DNA of 64,000 nt. Origin: Amycolatopsis japonica (GTDB taxonomy: Bacteria; Actinomycetota; Actinomycetes; Mycobacteriales; Pseudonocardiaceae). The notes under the pieces were generated by a model. It was not told the origin of the DNA and searched no databases. It saw nothing but the letters and a program-made list of their open reading frames with translations. The DNA is taken from assembly GCF_000732925.1 (NCBI RefSeq), contig NZ_CP008953.1:2356001-2420000 (forward strand). Reading direction: 5' to 3'. A program made the position numbers and the translations under genes. Positions 62,062 to 64,000 of the stretch are shown here, in pieces. Every line of letters starts with the position of its first letter. Position 1 is the first letter of the stretch.

Positions 62062-62262
62062 CTCTCCCCGACGGTCCTGGCCAGACTCCGGCGAGGGCCG
62101 GCGGGGCGCCGCAGACGGAGCGCCGAGTCTATTTCTCGGCTGCTGCGAAGATTTCGCGCTGATTGGAGCCGTCGGCACGGGCGGTGTCAGGGTGGGTCTG
62201 GAACCGCTCGTCGTCACCGCTGGTGCGCGCCCTCGGCGGGAAACTCTTTACCTGCTGCCAGG

Positions 62263-63231
62263 TCAAGCCTCGATCGCGCGCAGACACCGTTGCGCCTGCT
62301 GTCGGAGCGCGCCTTCGAGTTCCAGCGGTCCGCTGACCAAGGTGAAGTCGGTCTGCACCGAGGTGATCATCCACACCAGGTCGGACGTCGTCGGAGCGCC
62401 GAGGTGCAGGAGACAGCGGTGCTCGTCGACGGCCTCGACGGCGCCCATCCCCGGCCACACCCGGTCGGCCACAGCGTCGGCCGATTCGTGCAGTTCGACC
62501 GTCGCCTGGCACGGCCAGGCGCGCGCGGAGAGCTGCTGCGCCAGGTAGGCCGCGACGTCGTCGAACGGCGGCTCGCGGGGTGTGAACCGGGCGCCGGCGG
62601 GCGGCCGCGGGGTGAGGCGATCGACGCGGAAGGTGCGCCAGTCGTCGCGGTCGACGTCGAAGGCGACGAGGTACCAGTGCCTGCCGAAGTGGACCAGGCG
62701 GTAGGGCTCGGCATGCCGCCGGGAGGCGCCGCCGCGCGGGCTGAGGTAGTCGAAGCGCAGGCGTTCGTGGCGGCGGCACGCGTTCGCGATGGTCATCAGC
62801 GTGTCCGCAGAGATCTGCGGGCCGGGCGCCACCCCGGCGCGCACGGTCGCGGTCTGGAGTGTGTTCACCCGATGCCGAAGCCGTGACGGCAGTACCTGCT
62901 CCAGTTTGGTGAGCGCGCGCAACGCCGTCTCCTCGATACCGGTGACCGAGCTGCTCGTGGCGGTGCGCAGTCCGACGGCCACCGCGACGGCTTCGTCGTC
63001 GTCGAGCAGCAGCGGTGGCAGGGACGCGCCCGCGCCGAGCCGATAGCCGGGTGTGCCTTGGAGCGCGTGCACCGGGTAGCCGAGTTCCCGCAGGCGTTCG
63101 ACGTCCCGTCGCACGGTCCGCGTGGTGACGCCGAGGCGTTCGGCCAGGTCGGTACCCGGCCAGTCGCGGTGGGTCTGCAGCAGCGACAGGAGCTTCAGCA
63201 GTCGTGCGGAGGTTTCCAGCATGGTTTTCAT
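62263..63231 (-). CDS. WYL-domain DeoR/YafY-type regulator, paralogue of 1-678
   Basis: A 322-residue regulator with an N-terminal helix-turn-helix (LAERLGVTTRTVRRDVERLR) and a WYL domain (FGRHWYLVAFDVDRDDWRTF, RVDRLTPRPP). The C-terminal third has TSDLVWMITSVQTDFTLVSG. ATG at 63231, with a second ATG three codons in. It is divergent from the epoxide hydrolase at 63286, with a 10-bp inverted repeat between them. It shares most residues of the N-terminus with the regulator at 1-678. Confidence 0.93.
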   Translation of the reverse strand: MKTMLETSARLLKLLSLLQTHRDWPGTDLAERLGVTTRTVRRDVERLRELGYPVHALQGTPGYRLGAGASLPPLLLDDDEAVAVAVGLRTATSSSVTGIEETALRALTKLEQVLPSRLRHRVNTLQTATVRAGVAPGPQISADTLMTIANACRRHERLRFDYLSPRGGASRRHAEPYRLVHFGRHWYLVAFDVDRDDWRTFRVDRLTPRPPAGARFTPREPPFDDVAAYLAQQLSARAWPCQATVELHESADAVADRVWPGMGAVEAVDEHRCLLHLGAPTTSDLVWMITSVQTDFTLVSGPLELEGALRQQAQRCLRAIEA

Positions 63232-63240
63232 TCTGCCGTT

Positions 63241-63278
63241 CGGTTAGGACCGAAGTTGTCCTAACCGGGTTCTAGCGT
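63241..63278 (+). promoter_or_regulatory. Operator and -10 box of epoxide hydrolase gene
   Basis: CGGTTAGGAC (63241-63250) and GTCCTAACCG (63258-63267) are perfect 10-bp arms with a 7-nt spacer. The core GGACCGAAGTTGTCC (63247-63261) matches those at 702 and 19684. TAGCGT at 63273-63278 is 26 nt after the start of the core and ends 7 nt before the ATG at 63286. Confidence 0.65.
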
Positions 63279-63285
63279 GGTCCTC

Positions 63286-64000
63286 ATGACACAGGACATC
63301 CACCCTTTCTCGATCGACATCCCGCAGGCGGACCTCGACGATCTCGCCACGCGTCTGGCCGCCACCCGTTGGCCGAGCGAACTGCCGGACGTCGGCTGGA
63401 GCCGGGGTGTGCCCGTCGGTTATCTCGCCGGACTCGCCGAGTACTGGCGCACCGGTTTCGACTGGCGGGCGCAGGAGGCCGCGCTCAACGCGCATCCGCA
63501 GTACGTCACCACCATCGACGGTCAGCGCCTGCACTTCCTCCACGTGCGCTCGCCGGAGCGGGACGCCACGCCGCTGGTCCTGCTGCACGGGTGGCCGGGC
63601 GGGGTGACCGACTTCCTCGACGTGATCGGGCCGCTTTCGGACCCGCGGGCGCATGGGGGAGACCCGGCTGATGCCTTCCACCTGGTGATCCCGTCCTTGC
63701 CGGGGTTCGGGTTCTCCACGCCGCTGGCCGGGCCGGGGATGAGCGCCGCGAAGATGGCGGGCCTGTTCGCCCGGCTGATGGCCGCACTCGGCTACGAGCG
63801 GTACGGCGTGCACGGCTACGACACGGGTTCGTGGGTCGCGCCGGAGATCGGCAAGCAGGATCCGGGGCACGTGCTCGGCGTGCACCTCAACGCGATGATC
63901 ACGTTCCCGATCGGCGTCGAGGGCGAACTGGACGATCTCCCCGAGGCCGACCAGCGCCGCTGGGAGTCGATGCAGGACTTCAATGACGGCTACCTGCAGT
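63286..64000 (+). CDS. Epoxide hydrolase, EHN-domain (3' end cut by window)
   Basis: The 238 visible codons encode an EHN-type epoxide hydrolase: [20 protein letters not shown] at the N-terminus, [19 protein letters not shown] with the oxyanion loop, and the nucleophile elbow [16 protein letters not shown], where Asp is the likely nucleophile. It is a paralogue of the gene at 19723 and is divergent from the WYL regulator. The catalytic His lies beyond the window. Confidence 0.92.
   Translation, partial: MTQDIHPFSIDIPQADLDDLATRLAATRWPSELPDVGWSRGVPVGYLAGLAEYWRTGFDWRAQEAALNAHPQYVTTIDGQRLHFLHVRSPERDATPLVLLHGWPGGVTDFLDVIGPLSDPRAHGGDPADAFHLVIPSLPGFGFSTPLAGPGMSAAKMAGLFARLMAALGYERYGVHGYDTGSWVAPEIGKQDPGHVLGVHLNAMITFPIGVEGELDDLPEADQRRWESMQDFNDGYLQ

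Noticed and set aside
1..64000. tRNA, rRNA, CRISPR, prophage or intact insertion sequence
   Set aside because: I looked for repeats with regular spacers, cloverleaf-like segments and transposase motifs and found none.

Overview
The window is chromosomal DNA from a very GC-rich actinomycete. Many GTG starts, a SigK/RskA pair, a Ku gene, a 13E12-family HNH gene, an MT0933-type small protein, a SARP regulator and a stressosome module all point to the Pseudonocardiaceae. Amycolatopsis is my best guess; the species cannot be fixed from the sequence alone. I found no rRNA, tRNA, CRISPR array, phage or intact insertion sequence.

Layout. 1-5223: WYL regulator divergent from a DHA2 exporter, a MoxR ATPase with a VWA partner, and a membrane-anchored lytic transglycosylase. 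5224-8360: secreted CBM-GH5 glycosidase flanked by long palindromic repeats, an adenosine-deaminase-like amidohydrolase, and an MT0933-type protein. 8357-19644: RecQ, small regulators, membrane proteins, TetR, cupin, polyprenyl synthase, a second SSB, a MocR regulator divergent from an MFS pump, and a Nudix hydrolase. 19723-24781: an EHN epoxide hydrolase, an AlkZ-like glycosylase and a metal-handling block (CDF exporter, ArsR sensor, DUF6153, DUF305 lipoprotein, MerR). 24810-31245: methyltransferase, 13E12 HNH protein, then a minus-strand set made of a SARP regulator, an untracked 40-residue peptide gene and a SagB-type flavin dehydrogenase. 31676-42269: YggT, Ku, LysE, alpha/beta hydrolase, CsbD, P450/MarR, SigK/RskA, SDR and a Gls24 envelope-stress operon. 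42515-50395: TAP-type peptidase, two-component system, secreted alkaline phosphatase, MTHFR-like protein and a secreted M19 dipeptidase. 50838-57659: partner-switching block with a five-gene overlapping stressosome operon (RsbR-S-T, RsbT/X fusion, RsbU-like). 57660-62061: a zone of truncated or broken genes. 62263-64000: a second WYL regulator divergent from a second epoxide hydrolase, cut by the window end.

Two observations stand out. First, three promoters far apart in the window (MFS at 741, epoxide hydrolases at 19723 and 63286) share the 15-mer GGWCMGAANNTGKCC exactly 26 nt before a TA(G/A)CGT -10 box and 7 nt before a leaderless ATG (33 bases from -10 to start are not needed: the box ends 7 nt before ATG); two are divergent from paralogous WYL regulators, so this looks like one regulon. 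Second, the SARP / 40-residue peptide / SagB set at 27001-31245 looks like a compact peptide-modification locus with no cyclodehydratase gene nearby and no cysteine in the peptide.
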